A stretch of DNA of 64,000 nt from Anaerospora hongkongensis (GCF_004339805.1 NZ_SLUI01000015.1:1-64000); one strand, 5' to 3'. Positions 36,667 to 45,611 are shown, counted from the first letter of the stretch. Numbers and translations are program-made. The notes: generated by a model from the letters alone, not told the origin.

Positions 36667-37182
36667 GTGGATTTTAATCAAATAAATGATTTTATTATGG
36701 TTAACTTGCAATATATATTGCTGGGAATGACTGCTATTATTTTTATTGCCTTATTAATTTTTATTAATATTAATCTAAAGTTGTCCAAAATGAACCGCCG
36801 TTATCAAAAGTTAATGCAGGGAGTGGAAGGGGCAAATCTTGAGCGGCTGCTGCATGCTCATATTGAAGAAGTCAGGGAAGTTGTCGGACAAGTCAATACG
36901 TTGTCGAATCAATGCAAGGAAATTAACATAATGTGTAACAACTCATTGCAAAATGTGGGGGTAGTACGGTTTAATGCTTTTGATGATACCGGCAGTGATT
37001 TAAGTTTTGCGATAGCACTGCTCGATGGGCACCGTAATGGCCTGGTTGTTTCCAGCTTGTTTGGCCGGAGTGAATCACGGGTATATGCTAAGCCAATCGT
37101 AAATGGACAGTCTACTTATTTATTGACTACGGAAGAAAAAGAAGCAATCAGCAAGGCTGTTAGCTCAAAGGAACGTAAATAA
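36667..37182 (+). CDS. DUF4446 family protein
   Basis: A 171-residue protein with one N-terminal transmembrane helix (about residues 12-36), a coiled segment (SKMNRRYQKLMQGVEGANLERLLHAHIEEV) and a C-terminal domain containing VGVVRFNAFDDTGSDLSFAIALLD, the DUF4446 hallmark. Function unknown. In Firmicutes it lies near parB, as here. GTG 36667 behind GGAAGGATG is the likely start. Confidence 0.8.
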   Translation: MDFNQINDFIMVNLQYILLGMTAIIFIALLIFININLKLSKMNRRYQKLMQGVEGANLERLLHAHIEEVREVVGQVNTLSNQCKEINIMCNNSLQNVGVVRFNAFDDTGSDLSFAIALLDGHRNGLVVSSLFGRSESRVYAKPIVNGQSTYLLTTEEKEAISKAVSSKERK

Positions 37183-37278
37183 AAAAAACAGTACAAGCAG
37201 GCAGGAAAATCATACCATAGAGCGAATGTATATCTAGATATGAATTAGCGTCGGATTTTGTAATATGGTGGTGATTGA

Positions 37279-38211
37279 GTGGCTGTAACAGGTTCAAAAG
37301 TCAAAAAACCGGAACGCCGTGAATATACGCTAATGGTTGTTCCGCACCAGGGACAAGCAGTATACAGTATACGTGTACCCATGCTATTGCTAAAATACGC
37401 AGGGATAGCACTTGCTATAGTCTTTATATGTCTTTCGGGAGTATTTTTACATTATCGCTATGAAGTTCAAGTGGCACAGGGTGATAAAGCTGAGCTGGAT
37501 AAGCTGCGCCAGGTAAATGGGGTGCAAGTTCAGCAAATTGAACAGCTAGCTAAAGCGACCTCATCGTTGCAGGACGATATGAATCGCTTAAATACCTTAG
37601 ACTCGGAGCTTAGGCGTATGGTCAGCAGTGAAGACTCGGCTCAGACCTCTCGCTCCGGTGTTGTTCGTCCTTCTTCCGCTCAGGGCGGTCAGGGCGGGCC
37701 TGTCGTAAAACCACAGCCGGAACAATTACTTTTATTAGTGAAAGATTTACAGGAAAGTGTCAAAGTTCGTGAACAAAGCCTGTTGAATTTAAAAGATGCA
37801 ATTTCCGATAAAAACTCACGGCTGGCGGCAACTCCTTCGATTTGGCCGGCAAGCGGTGAGGTAACTTCCCGGTTTGGCTGGCGCGGATCGCCTTGGGGTG
37901 GTGGCAGTGACTGGCATCCTGGGATTGATATTGCCGATGATTATGGTACACCGATTTATGCAACGGCTGATGGAGTGGTTGTTTATAGTGGCTGGTATGC
38001 CGGATATGGTAAACTGGTGCAAATTGACCATGGTAATGGAATTCATACGTTATATGGCCATAATTCCGAAAACTTGGTTGAAGTTGGACAGTCAATTAAA
38101 AAAGGACAGCACATTGCCAGAATGGGCAGTACGGGTTATAGTACAGGCACACACGTCCATTATGAAGTTCGGGTTAATGATAATGCTGTAAATCCAGCCA
38201 ATTTTTTATAG
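37279..38211 (+). CDS. M23-family membrane-anchored metallopeptidase
   Basis: A 310-residue cell-wall protein with a short cytoplasmic part, one membrane helix (about residues 33-55), a periplasmic coiled coil (~65-160) and a LytM/M23 domain at the C-terminus. Zinc motifs are present as HPGID near 213, then HGNGIHTLYGH and HVHYEVR. It may cleave peptidoglycan peptides. A GTG start behind GGTGGTG is used. It is 19 bases upstream of a bactofilin, a pairing seen in several phyla where both control cell shape. Confidence 0.9.
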   Translation: MAVTGSKVKKPERREYTLMVVPHQGQAVYSIRVPMLLLKYAGIALAIVFICLSGVFLHYRYEVQVAQGDKAELDKLRQVNGVQVQQIEQLAKATSSLQDDMNRLNTLDSELRRMVSSEDSAQTSRSGVVRPSSAQGGQGGPVVKPQPEQLLLLVKDLQESVKVREQSLLNLKDAISDKNSRLAATPSIWPASGEVTSRFGWRGSPWGGGSDWHPGIDIADDYGTPIYATADGVVVYSGWYAGYGKLVQIDHGNGIHTLYGHNSENLVEVGQSIKKGQHIARMGSTGYSTGTHVHYEVRVNDNAVNPANFL

Positions 38212-38230
38212 CTAGGAAGGGGTAGTTTAC

Positions 38231-38617
38231 GTGTTTGGCACAAAAAGAGTTTCCGTTAACTCCGGTGATCATGTAGGGACGCTTATTGGGCAGGGGACGC
38301 AGCTGAAAGGCAGTATTACGTCCACCGGCGGGTTGAGAATAGACGGCGAAGTCGAAGGCGACATTATTTCTTCCAATGAAGTCGTTATTGGAGAAACCGG
38401 TGTTGTTAAAGCTATGATCAAAGCCAAAAATGCTACTGTTGGCGGAAGTGTCACCGGTAATATGGAAGTCAGCGAAAGACTGGAATTACTTGCTTCAGCT
38501 AAATTATTCGGCGATATAAAAGCAGGAACGCTGATTATCGGCGAAGGGGCAATTTTTAAAGGCGCTTGTGAAATGAGGACAGTTGAAGAAAAAAAATCTA
38601 AAGAAAACAAAAATTAA
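38231..38617 (+). CDS. Bactofilin (DUF583) cytoskeletal protein
   Basis: A 128-residue beta-helical polymer-forming protein. The repeat pattern GTLIGQGTQLKGSITSTGGLRIDGEVEGDI is the bactofilin core, flanked by short disordered ends. It probably localises the upstream M23 peptidase. GTG 38231 follows AGGAAGGGG. Confidence 0.93.
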   Translation: MFGTKRVSVNSGDHVGTLIGQGTQLKGSITSTGGLRIDGEVEGDIISSNEVVIGETGVVKAMIKAKNATVGGSVTGNMEVSERLELLASAKLFGDIKAGTLIIGEGAIFKGACEMRTVEEKKSKENKN

Positions 38618-38701
38618 GAGCGGAACAAAAACTTAACAGTTATGAAAATTAGCACCGATGTAAACACTACAATGTAGATGAATACAGGAGGTGCTTTTAT
38701 T

Positions 38702-38938
38702 ATGCGTCTAGTTTCCGTAGAAACTGGTCTCGATGATATCAAAGCACATTTAAACACCTGCGGCTGCGAAGTAATTGATATGGCCGAATGTGTCCGTCCT
38801 GTACAGGCAGTCATTTTTTCCGGTATGGCTGCGGCAGCAGCCAAAAGTTACCGGGCTGCCGGAAGCACTGTTCTTGTTAATGCAGCCGGTAAGACTCCGC
38901 AGCAAGTGGCTGATGCCCTAAATGAACAGCTGAGTTAA
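38702..38938 (+). CDS. YkuS/UPF0180 family small protein, copy 1
   Basis: A 78-residue protein of the UPF0180 type: RLVSVETGLDDIKAHLNTCGCEVID at the start, a central VQAVIFSGM strand and a C-terminal helix. Function unknown; Bacillus relatives appear in sporulation gene lists. AGGAGGTG precedes ATG 38702. A similar gene follows 24 bases later. Confidence 0.8.
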   Translation: MRLVSVETGLDDIKAHLNTCGCEVIDMAECVRPVQAVIFSGMAAAAAKSYRAAGSTVLVNAAGKTPQQVADALNEQLS

Positions 38939-38962
38939 CAACTGAAAAAGTGAGGTGCAGTT

Positions 38963-39199
38963 ATGAATGGATTGATTGCAGTTGAAAAGAACCTGGCCCG
39001 GTTAGCCGATTTTTTAGAAAATGAAGGATATGAGATCGTTGATCTCGATGAAAGCAGTCTCGAAACAGTGGATGCGGTGGTAGTAAGCGGAGCAGATAAT
39101 AATCTGATGAATTTTGAGACAGCTTTGACAGATGTGCCGGTAATTGATGCAGCGGGTAAAAGTGCTGCCGATATTTTAGCTGAGCTGCAGAAGTTATAA
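38963..39199 (+). CDS. YkuS/UPF0180 family small protein, copy 2
   Basis: A 78-residue paralogue of the previous gene with the same layout: LIAVEKNLARLADFLENEGYEIVDLDE, VDAVVVSGAD, then DVPVIDAAGKSAADI. It lacks the double cysteine of copy 1 and is more acidic. The two may arise from tandem duplication. GAGGTG precedes the ATG. A strong terminator follows. Confidence 0.8.
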   Translation: MNGLIAVEKNLARLADFLENEGYEIVDLDESSLETVDAVVVSGADNNLMNFETALTDVPVIDAAGKSAADILAELQKL

Positions 39200-39204
39200 C
39201 AGGC

Positions 39205-39251
39205 AAAAATAGCAAGTGCTTCCGGATCATCCGGAAGCACTTGCTATTTTT
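39205..39251 (+). terminator. Strong terminator (bidirectional) after the YkuS pair
   Basis: A 23-bp perfect inverted repeat around a single C (AAAAATAGCAAGTGCTTCCG...), with A and T runs at the ends. It also serves the convergent yyaC. Confidence 0.95.
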
Positions 39252-39274
39252 AAGAGCATAACGTGAACAGCCGA

Positions 39275-39859
39275 TCAATGGCGATAGGAGCTCAAGCCAA
39301 AGGACAAGCCATGGGCAATCGTATCCGCCATTTTAACAACAAGGTTCAGGCGGGTACTTTGCAGTACCATATGTTCCATGAAGCCTCCTACATTGACAAT
39401 ACCGGTGATGTAGGCATCTCCAACGGAGGGCAGCTCTTTGTTGACTGCTGCACCGGGCTTTACCGGCCCGTAGCCTAATGATACGTAACCGACGCTTTCC
39501 AGCTTCCCGAGACAAGCATCAATAGCGATAACAAAAGGATTATGATAGTTTAACTGAATGAAGCTGAGTGTAGTAACAAGATTAGTTGCATGAACGGGAT
39601 CATCAAGAGTTCCGAAAATATGGGGATGCTGGTTAAGTGTTTTTAGCTTGCTGCCAGTCAGCGGTCCCAGAGCATCGCCTGTTGAACGGTCAGTCCCAAT
39701 ACAGAGCACAATAAGCTCTTTGCTTTCGGCAGCAGCCTGCCGCGCAATGTCTCGTACGGAGTTAGCAATATCATACATAGTAGTAGGCTGATGAACACTG
39801 AACTTTTGTTCATTTTTTACAGGTGCGCTCTTAGGAAAGTTGAAAATAGTAGTAAGCAT
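39275..39859 (-). CDS. yyaC: Spore protease YyaC
   Basis: A 194-residue protein of the YyaC family, related to germination protease GPR. Typical blocks are ELIVLCIGTDRSTGDALGPLTGSKL, FGTLDDPVHATNL, FVIAIDACLG and GDAYITGIVNVGGFMEHMVLQ. In Bacillus it is made in the forespore. ATG 39859 with AAGGAGC upstream is used. Its presence supports a spore-forming host. Confidence 0.9.
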   Translation of the reverse strand: MLTTIFNFPKSAPVKNEQKFSVHQPTTMYDIANSVRDIARQAAAESKELIVLCIGTDRSTGDALGPLTGSKLKTLNQHPHIFGTLDDPVHATNLVTTLSFIQLNYHNPFVIAIDACLGKLESVGYVSLGYGPVKPGAAVNKELPSVGDAYITGIVNVGGFMEHMVLQSTRLNLVVKMADTIAHGLSFGLSSYRH

Positions 39860-39865
39860 AGGCAA

Positions 39866-40234
39866 AAGCTCCTTGCTGTATTTTATTACCAGTATTAACG
39901 AATTTCGCCACTGCTATACAATTTGCAAAAATATGACCGTTAAATCGGGTATTGATAATATTTTTTGGGGCAGTCGTTGTTATTTTACGGACAAAGATAT
40001 TTTGTATACAGAAAAACAATTCAATACATTGTTAACAGTATGCAGTTCCATTTTTTAGACAGATTATTGCCGCTAGCAGGTGAATTATTTGATATAGTTA
40101 ACACTTTGACAAAAAAATGTGCAGGTTTAATTTCATTATTTTTTGCATAAATATACATATAGCTATTGCAGACATTTGCATATAATAGCGAGTTTATTGA
40201 ATTTATCAGAATAAACTTAATAAATAAATGTATA
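39866..40234. other. AT-rich intergenic region between yyaC and the glutamate synthase promoter
   Basis: About 370 bases with no convincing gene. Short frames on both strands lack ribosome binding sites and similarity. It should hold the yyaC promoter (minus strand), but no sigma-F or sigma-G match was clear. Confidence 0.6.
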
Positions 40235-40263
40235 TTGACACATTGAATCAACATTCTTATAAT
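40235..40263 (+). promoter_or_regulatory. Sigma-A promoter of the glutamate synthase operon
   Basis: Perfect TTGACA (40235-40240), 17-base spacer, perfect TATAAT (40258-40263). Transcription would start near 40270, about 60 bases before the riboswitch core. Confidence 0.9.
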
Positions 40264-40327
40264 GAAATAAGCAGTTACATCTTTACGTGATAATGTTGCG
40301 TAAATCTACTGCGTATAAACAAATATC

Positions 40328-40476
40328 CAGTGGGAGTGTGCCTAGGGTTCCGCGCAAAGGCGGGCTGGACCGAGCGGCACTAGACGTGGCAGCACGTTAC
40401 ACCGTGGGAAGAAAAAGCCCTAGCGGAAAGTCCCGGATTTTGTCCGGTGCTTCCCTTTAGGGCTTTTATTATTTTA
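40328..40476 (+). ncRNA. ykkC-class riboswitch, probably ppGpp-sensing, with terminator
   Basis: Core elements of the ykkC fold are in order: CCTAGGGTTCCGCG, a P2 hairpin (CCGC/GGCGG), GGCTGGACCGAGCGG, a P3 hairpin around CGTGGCAGCACG, then ACACCGTGGGAAGAAAAAGCCC. AAAAGCCCTA (40413-40422) pairs with TAGGGCTTTT (40458-40467) before a T-rich run, forming a terminator. CTAGGG in the 5' part can compete for CCCTAG. Among ykkC subtypes, the ppGpp class precedes glutamate synthase and branched-chain amino acid genes, which matches the downstream operon. Guanidine or PRPP subtypes are less likely by context. Confidence 0.8.
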
Positions 40477-40506
40477 AAAATTAAGTAGGCAGGAGAGGTG
40501 AGAACT

Positions 40507-41613
40507 GTGTGCAGGATAGGTGCTATTAAAAGCAAACACTACTTTCATCCGTCGCAGGCCCTAAAGCTGATGATTCCACAGCAAGAGGGACATGACAATT
40601 CAGGGTTCGCCATGGTAATTCAAGATTTAGGTGGCGTTTTTGCCGACTATAAGGATAAACCGCTGATGTCACTGGCTTGTACGCAAAAAGGCGCAAATCT
40701 GGTAGAAAACTACATGGAAACACGCGGCTTTATTGCTATTTACGAATGGGTACCCAAAATGAATAAAATGCCAGGGCTTGATATACAGGCCATGCCCCAT
40801 TATATATTTAAGGTATATGACTATCCTGAGTATTTCAAAAAAGCCAGTAAGGAAGATAAAGAAGATTTACTTACTGAGACCCGCTTAGCGGTGCGGGCTT
40901 TGCTGGAAAAAGATGATCAGGGATATGTATATTCTTTTTGGCCTGATGTACTAACTTTAAAAGAAATTGGTGATCCCCGTGATATTGCTACCTATTTCCG
41001 TCTGTGGGATGATTCGGGGGACATGGTTGCCAAAAATATCGTGGTTCAGTGCCGGCAGAATACGAACTATGATATTGTCCGGTATGCTGCGCACCCATTC
41101 TTTATTCAAGGCTATACACTGTGTGCTAACGGCGAAAATACATTTTACACGAAAAATAAAGAATATCAGCGTTCGTTAAATAAAGGGTATATCGGCTTTG
41201 AGTCCGACTCGCAGAATTTCCTGTACACGCTGCATTACGTACTTCGAACGTTGAAATGGCCGATTAAGTACTATAAGCACGTAATTACGCCGCTGCCTTT
41301 TCATGAAATTGACAGCCGTCCTGACAAAGCTGTGCTGCATTTAATCCGGCAGACATTAGGGCATTTGGAGATTAACGGACCTAACACTATTATTGGCATG
41401 CTGCCTGATGGCAGTATGATGACTTGCTGTGACTCCAAGAAATTAAGACCTGTTATTATTGGCGGTGATGGGGATACAATGGCCATCTCCTCGGAAGTAT
41501 GCGGACTGAATACGATTTTACCCCATCGCAACAGGGAAATGGATATCTACCCAAATGAACGGGAAGTTGTGATGATAACACCGGAAATGGAGGTGCAACG
41601 ATGGAAACAGTAA
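40507..41613 (+). CDS. Glutamate synthase, glutaminase (class II amidotransferase) domain subunit
   Basis: A 368-residue stand-alone amidotransferase domain that releases ammonia from glutamine. With the GTG start at 40507, behind AGGAGAGGTG, Cys is residue 2 (M-C-R-I-G-A-I), ready to be the N-terminal nucleophile after Met removal. The frame opens three codons earlier at 40498, which would bury the cysteine. DNSGFAMVIQD near residue 33 and SSEVCGLNTILPHRN near 340 fit the family. In the large GltB this domain is fused to the synthase; here it is separate. It overlaps the next gene by 13 bases. Confidence 0.88.
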   Translation: MCRIGAIKSKHYFHPSQALKLMIPQQEGHDNSGFAMVIQDLGGVFADYKDKPLMSLACTQKGANLVENYMETRGFIAIYEWVPKMNKMPGLDIQAMPHYIFKVYDYPEYFKKASKEDKEDLLTETRLAVRALLEKDDQGYVYSFWPDVLTLKEIGDPRDIATYFRLWDDSGDMVAKNIVVQCRQNTNYDIVRYAAHPFFIQGYTLCANGENTFYTKNKEYQRSLNKGYIGFESDSQNFLYTLHYVLRTLKWPIKYYKHVITPLPFHEIDSRPDKAVLHLIRQTLGHLEINGPNTIIGMLPDGSMMTCCDSKKLRPVIIGGDGDTMAISSEVCGLNTILPHRNREMDIYPNEREVVMITPEMEVQRWKQ

Positions 41614-43235
41614 AAATACAAGATATAACCTGTAATGACTTACCGTGGAAAATTGAATATCACCCTGAACGCTGTACAATGTGCGGCAGTTGCGTTGCGG
41701 CCTGTACATTTCAAGCTATTGAAGCGGCAATGGAAAGACGTTCTATTACTGTTTCTACGGGGCATCAGCCGGAACCATCGCAGCGTCATACGGCAAGTCC
41801 GGTTATTAAGCAGAAAAAATCACTGGCGAACGCCTGTGTTGGGTGCGGTATGTGTGAGAAAGTGTGCCCCAATCAGGCAATTAAGCCGGTAAGAAACCCG
41901 GACTCCCGCTTCAACTTGCTGGCCCGCAGCGGCGGATCGCCCATCAAGCGAGGCGGAAGAACCAATGTTATGGCTGACAGGGTGTTGGATAAAATCATCG
42001 TGGGGCGCATTTCGCAAATGACTGACCCATCTCTGGACGCCGAGCGACACAGCTTTGATATTCTGGCGCCATTCGGGCGGGTGCTGCTGCCGAAGGAACT
42101 GCCGCTCAGCGTTAAAGACGGCAATCTGGAGATTAATGCCAAGACCCCGCCGATAAGCTGGATCTATCCGCTGATTTTCAGTGATATGTCGGTGGGCGCG
42201 TTGTCAACACGGGCCTGGGAAGCGGTATCACTGGCTACCGCTTATTTAAATGAAAAACATAATCTGCCTGTCCGGATGTCCTCCGGTGAAGGTGGTATGC
42301 CTGTTAAATTATTAAAATCAAAGTATTTGAAGTACACCATTATCCAGATCGCATCAGGCCATTTTGGCTGGAATCGGATAATCAAGGCTATGCCCCATAT
42401 GGTTACCGATCCGGCGGGTATTTTGATCAAGATCGGCCAGGGGGCTAAACCAGGAGACGGCGGCTTGCTGCCGGCGGCGAAGGTGGCCGAACATATTCAG
42501 GCTATCAGGGGTGTTCCAAAAGCAGATCTCTTGTCGCCGCCTAATCACCAGGGGCTGTATTCTATTGAAGAGTCGGTGCAAAAAATGCACATGTCGCTCA
42601 ATGCGGCGTTTAAATTCCGCGTACCGGTAGCGATTAAATGTGCGGCCTCAGCGACATCTGTTTCTGTTTATAATAATCTGCTGCGTGACCCTTATTATAT
42701 CTGCGGCGGTTTCTTTATTGACGGTATTCAGGGGGGAACTGGTGCGGCAAACGAGGTTTCGCTTGATCATACCGGGCATCCGGTAGTATCAAAAACCCGT
42801 GAATGTTATTTGGCTGCTGTTAAACAGGGCCGTCAGGGGCAGATTCCCTTATGGGCAGGCGGCGGGGTAGGCTTAACCGGCAATGCCGCAGCTGATGCGT
42901 TTAAGCTGATTTGTTTAGGGGCAAACGGCGTATTTATCGGAAAAATTCTTGCTCAGTTAATGGGCTGTATAGCCAATGAGCAAGGACGCTGCAACGCATG
43001 CAATACCGGCCTTTGTCCAACGGGAATCTGCACGCAGGACCCGCGTCTGGTCAAGCGTTTGGATATTGACAAAGCTGCACAGAGTATCGTGGAATATACA
43101 CTGGCCTTTGACCAGGAACTGCGCAAATTAATGGCTCCTATTGGCAATAGCTCCCTGCCGGTAGGACGTTCGGATGCTTTAGTCAGTATTGATAAAGCTG
43201 TCGCTGATAAGCTGGCCATTCAATATTCTTGTTAG
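41601..43235 (+). CDS. Glutamate synthase, FMN-binding synthase domain with two ferredoxin clusters
   Basis: A 544-residue subunit. Two 4Fe-4S motifs lie at the N-terminus (CTMCGSCVAAC near residue 26 and CVGCGMCEKVC near 76). The FMN/2-oxoglutarate barrel follows, with SSGEGGMPVKLLKSKYLKY, GAKPGDGG and GGGVGLTGNAAADAF. The 3Fe-4S cysteines are CNACNTGLCPTGIC near 470. It combines ammonia with 2-oxoglutarate to glutamate. The ferredoxin part resembles archaeal-type glutamate synthase. GGAGGTG precedes the ATG. Confidence 0.92.
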   Translation: METVKIQDITCNDLPWKIEYHPERCTMCGSCVAACTFQAIEAAMERRSITVSTGHQPEPSQRHTASPVIKQKKSLANACVGCGMCEKVCPNQAIKPVRNPDSRFNLLARSGGSPIKRGGRTNVMADRVLDKIIVGRISQMTDPSLDAERHSFDILAPFGRVLLPKELPLSVKDGNLEINAKTPPISWIYPLIFSDMSVGALSTRAWEAVSLATAYLNEKHNLPVRMSSGEGGMPVKLLKSKYLKYTIIQIASGHFGWNRIIKAMPHMVTDPAGILIKIGQGAKPGDGGLLPAAKVAEHIQAIRGVPKADLLSPPNHQGLYSIEESVQKMHMSLNAAFKFRVPVAIKCAASATSVSVYNNLLRDPYYICGGFFIDGIQGGTGAANEVSLDHTGHPVVSKTRECYLAAVKQGRQGQIPLWAGGGVGLTGNAAADAFKLICLGANGVFIGKILAQLMGCIANEQGRCNACNTGLCPTGICTQDPRLVKRLDIDKAAQSIVEYTLAFDQELRKLMAPIGNSSLPVGRSDALVSIDKAVADKLAIQYSC

Positions 43236-43248
43236 GAGGGAAGCGTTT

Positions 43249-45573
43249 ATGTTTAAAATCAACACAACAAATGGTAATGACCGCATGTCAACGCAGGATC
43301 TCCTGCAGGCAATTAATGTAGCTCTGGCTGCAGGCGAGACGGAGTATTATATAGAAGCTTCCGGACAGCATGATATTGGCGGGCCGCTATGGCATCCGGA
43401 AGGGAAACCCCTCCGCTTCCATGTGACGAATCCGGGACAGCGCGTAGGTTCTATGTGTCTGGCAGGCACGGAGATCATCGTGGAAGGCTCTGCTTCGGCC
43501 GATGTTGGCTGGCTGAACGCAGGTGGAAAAATCATTGTACGCGGTGACGGGGGAGATACAACAGGGCATTGTGCCGCGTCCGGTAAAATTTATGTTGGCG
43601 GCCGTGCCGGCACCCGGACGGGTTCTCTAATGAAACATGATCCCAGTGACACTCCGCCGGAAATGTGGATACTGAAAAACTGTGGCAGCTTTTCTTTTGA
43701 ATTTATGTCAGGCGGAATCGTTGTCGTTTGCGGCTATGACAGTGAGCAGTTTGAATCGGTGCTGGGTGACCGTTCGTGCATGGGGATGGTTGGCGGCAAG
43801 CTTTATGTTCGCGGAACGATGAAGGGTTTGTCGGCTAAAGACGTAAAAGTTGAAGCATTGACGGCAGCTGATATTGAATACCTTACCAATAATATGGATG
43901 ATTTTCTGACCTGCATTGAACGGACTGATTTAAAGCAAGAGTTGACTAATTGGCAGGAATGGCAGAAAGTTACGGCGCTGTCTTATGATGAGCGCCCCAA
44001 AAAGGCACATACCGATATAAAAGCCTTTCGTACTAATCAATGGGTGGACGGCGGCATATTCAGCGATGTTTGTAATGATGACTATGCTATTGTGGGCTTA
44101 GTCACTACCGGACTGTACCGGCAGCGTATTCCACTATGGGAAAACGCCCGGTATAATGCCCCATGCCAGTTTAACTGCACTGCTTCGATTCCGTCGCAGC
44201 TCCGGTTTAACCTGCTGAGGGAGGGCAAGGTAGAGGAAGCGTACAAATTGGTGCTCGATTACACTCCCTTTCCCGGATCTGTTTGTGGTGCCGTATGCCC
44301 TAATCCCTGTATGGAAGGGTGTTCCCGCACCGATATCGACGTATCGGCCCAAATCAGCGCATTAGGCAATTATTCTATTGGCGTTGATATTCCTGCACCA
44401 GCCAACACAACGGGTAAAATGGTTGCCGTTATCGGCGGCGGCGTAGCCGGGTTGACAGCTGCCTGGCAGCTAAGAAGGCAAGGGCATGATGTCACCGTTT
44501 ATGATGCCGGAAAAACAATGGGCGGAAAGCTGGAACAGGCAATACCACGCAGCCGGCTGGCCCACGATACACTACTCAGTGAATTAAAACGGATAGAAGA
44601 TATTGGGATACGTTTTAAAAATAACGTACAGGTTGATAAGGAGAAGTTTGCTGCTATTTCGCGGGACTATGATGCGGTTATTGTTGCTACAGGTGCCCAT
44701 ATTCCCCGTGTATTCCCCTGGCCGGGGCAAGAACGGATTGTAAAAGGCCTTGATTTCCTGAAAGCAATTAATCGTGGTGAAAAGCCGGCTGTTGGCAGAA
44801 GAGTAATTGTAATCGGCTGTGGTAATTCCGGTATGGATGCGGCTGTAGGGGCTTATCAAATGGGGGCTGAGCAGGTCATTTGTATTGATGTGCAAAAACC
44901 GGCGGCATTTGAGAAGGAAATTGAACATGTTGAAGCTTTAGGCGGGCAGTTAATGTGGCCGGTAGCAACCAAAGAAGTCACGGCAGAAGGGATTATGACA
45001 ACCACCGGTGAGCTTATACCGGGCGATACGGTCATCATAACGGTCGGTGAAAGTCCTGATCTGACGTTTCTGCCTGAGGGAATGCCAATAGAACGGGGCT
45101 GCCTGAAGCCAGATAATCAATACCGTATTGCTGATAAAATCTTTACGGCAGGTGACACTATCCGGCCAGGCAGGCTGGTTGATGCTATTGGTGCCGGACG
45201 GGAAGCCGCCTTGTCGGTAGACGCCTATCTGGCAGGCAGTCAATTTGTTGCAGCAGCTAAAACCGTCATACCGCAAGGCAAATTAAGCACGGCCTACTTT
45301 AAGAAGTGCGATGCTGCTGATGTACCGGCTGCCAATGAGGATTATCTGCGCTGCATTAGCTGCGGGACCTGCCGTGACTGTCACATGTGTCAAAAATCCT
45401 GCCCGGAAAATGCGATCAGCAGGATTGCCAAAGATGGAGCGTTCGAATATGTATCGGATGAGAAAAAATGCATAGGCTGCGGAATTTGTGCCGGGATATG
45501 CCCATGTGGTATTTGGACAATGAGCAATAATGCCCAGCCGATCAATATGTATAAAACTGAAAAAGCACATTAA
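43249..45573 (+). CDS. Glutamate synthase GXGXG domain fused to GltD-like FAD oxidoreductase
   Basis: A 774-residue fusion. Residues ~15-240 form the right-handed beta-helix GXGXG domain that ends normal GltB (VGSMCLAGTEIIVEGSASADVG...GGKIIVRGDGGDTTGH). Then a GltD-like part has N-terminal FeS cysteines (PCQFNCTASIP, GSVCGAVCPNPCMEGC), an FAD motif VIGGGVAGLTAAW near 400, and an NADPH motif VIGCGNSGMDAAVG near 525. The C-terminus carries two ferredoxin-like clusters (CRDCHMCQKSC, CIGCGICAGIC). It brings reducing power to the synthase domain. ATG 43249 is set by AGGAGGG; the extra 20 residues upstream lie in the previous gene. Confidence 0.9.
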   Translation: MFKINTTNGNDRMSTQDLLQAINVALAAGETEYYIEASGQHDIGGPLWHPEGKPLRFHVTNPGQRVGSMCLAGTEIIVEGSASADVGWLNAGGKIIVRGDGGDTTGHCAASGKIYVGGRAGTRTGSLMKHDPSDTPPEMWILKNCGSFSFEFMSGGIVVVCGYDSEQFESVLGDRSCMGMVGGKLYVRGTMKGLSAKDVKVEALTAADIEYLTNNMDDFLTCIERTDLKQELTNWQEWQKVTALSYDERPKKAHTDIKAFRTNQWVDGGIFSDVCNDDYAIVGLVTTGLYRQRIPLWENARYNAPCQFNCTASIPSQLRFNLLREGKVEEAYKLVLDYTPFPGSVCGAVCPNPCMEGCSRTDIDVSAQISALGNYSIGVDIPAPANTTGKMVAVIGGGVAGLTAAWQLRRQGHDVTVYDAGKTMGGKLEQAIPRSRLAHDTLLSELKRIEDIGIRFKNNVQVDKEKFAAISRDYDAVIVATGAHIPRVFPWPGQERIVKGLDFLKAINRGEKPAVGRRVIVIGCGNSGMDAAVGAYQMGAEQVICIDVQKPAAFEKEIEHVEALGGQLMWPVATKEVTAEGIMTTTGELIPGDTVIITVGESPDLTFLPEGMPIERGCLKPDNQYRIADKIFTAGDTIRPGRLVDAIGAGREAALSVDAYLAGSQFVAAAKTVIPQGKLSTAYFKKCDAADVPAANEDYLRCISCGTCRDCHMCQKSCPENAISRIAKDGAFEYVSDEKKCIGCGICAGICPCGIWTMSNNAQPINMYKTEKAH

Positions 45574-45574
45574 A

Positions 45575-45611
45575 AATACACCGGGTACTTGCAAAAAGTA
45601 CCCGGTGTATT
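45575..45611 (+). terminator. Terminator of the glutamate synthase operon
   Basis: AATACACCGGGTACTT and AAGTACCCGGTGTATT form a 16-bp stem, followed by AATTTTAT. The stretch 45612-45703 holds no gene. Confidence 0.9.

Noticed and set aside
38269..38610. 113-codon minus-strand frame opposite the bactofilin
   Set aside because: It mirrors the Val/Ile/Ser-rich codon pattern of the bactofilin repeats and has no similarity to anything.
39840..40254. Short frames between yyaC and the glutamate synthase promoter
   Set aside because: Very AT-rich, no ribosome binding sites, no protein-like composition.
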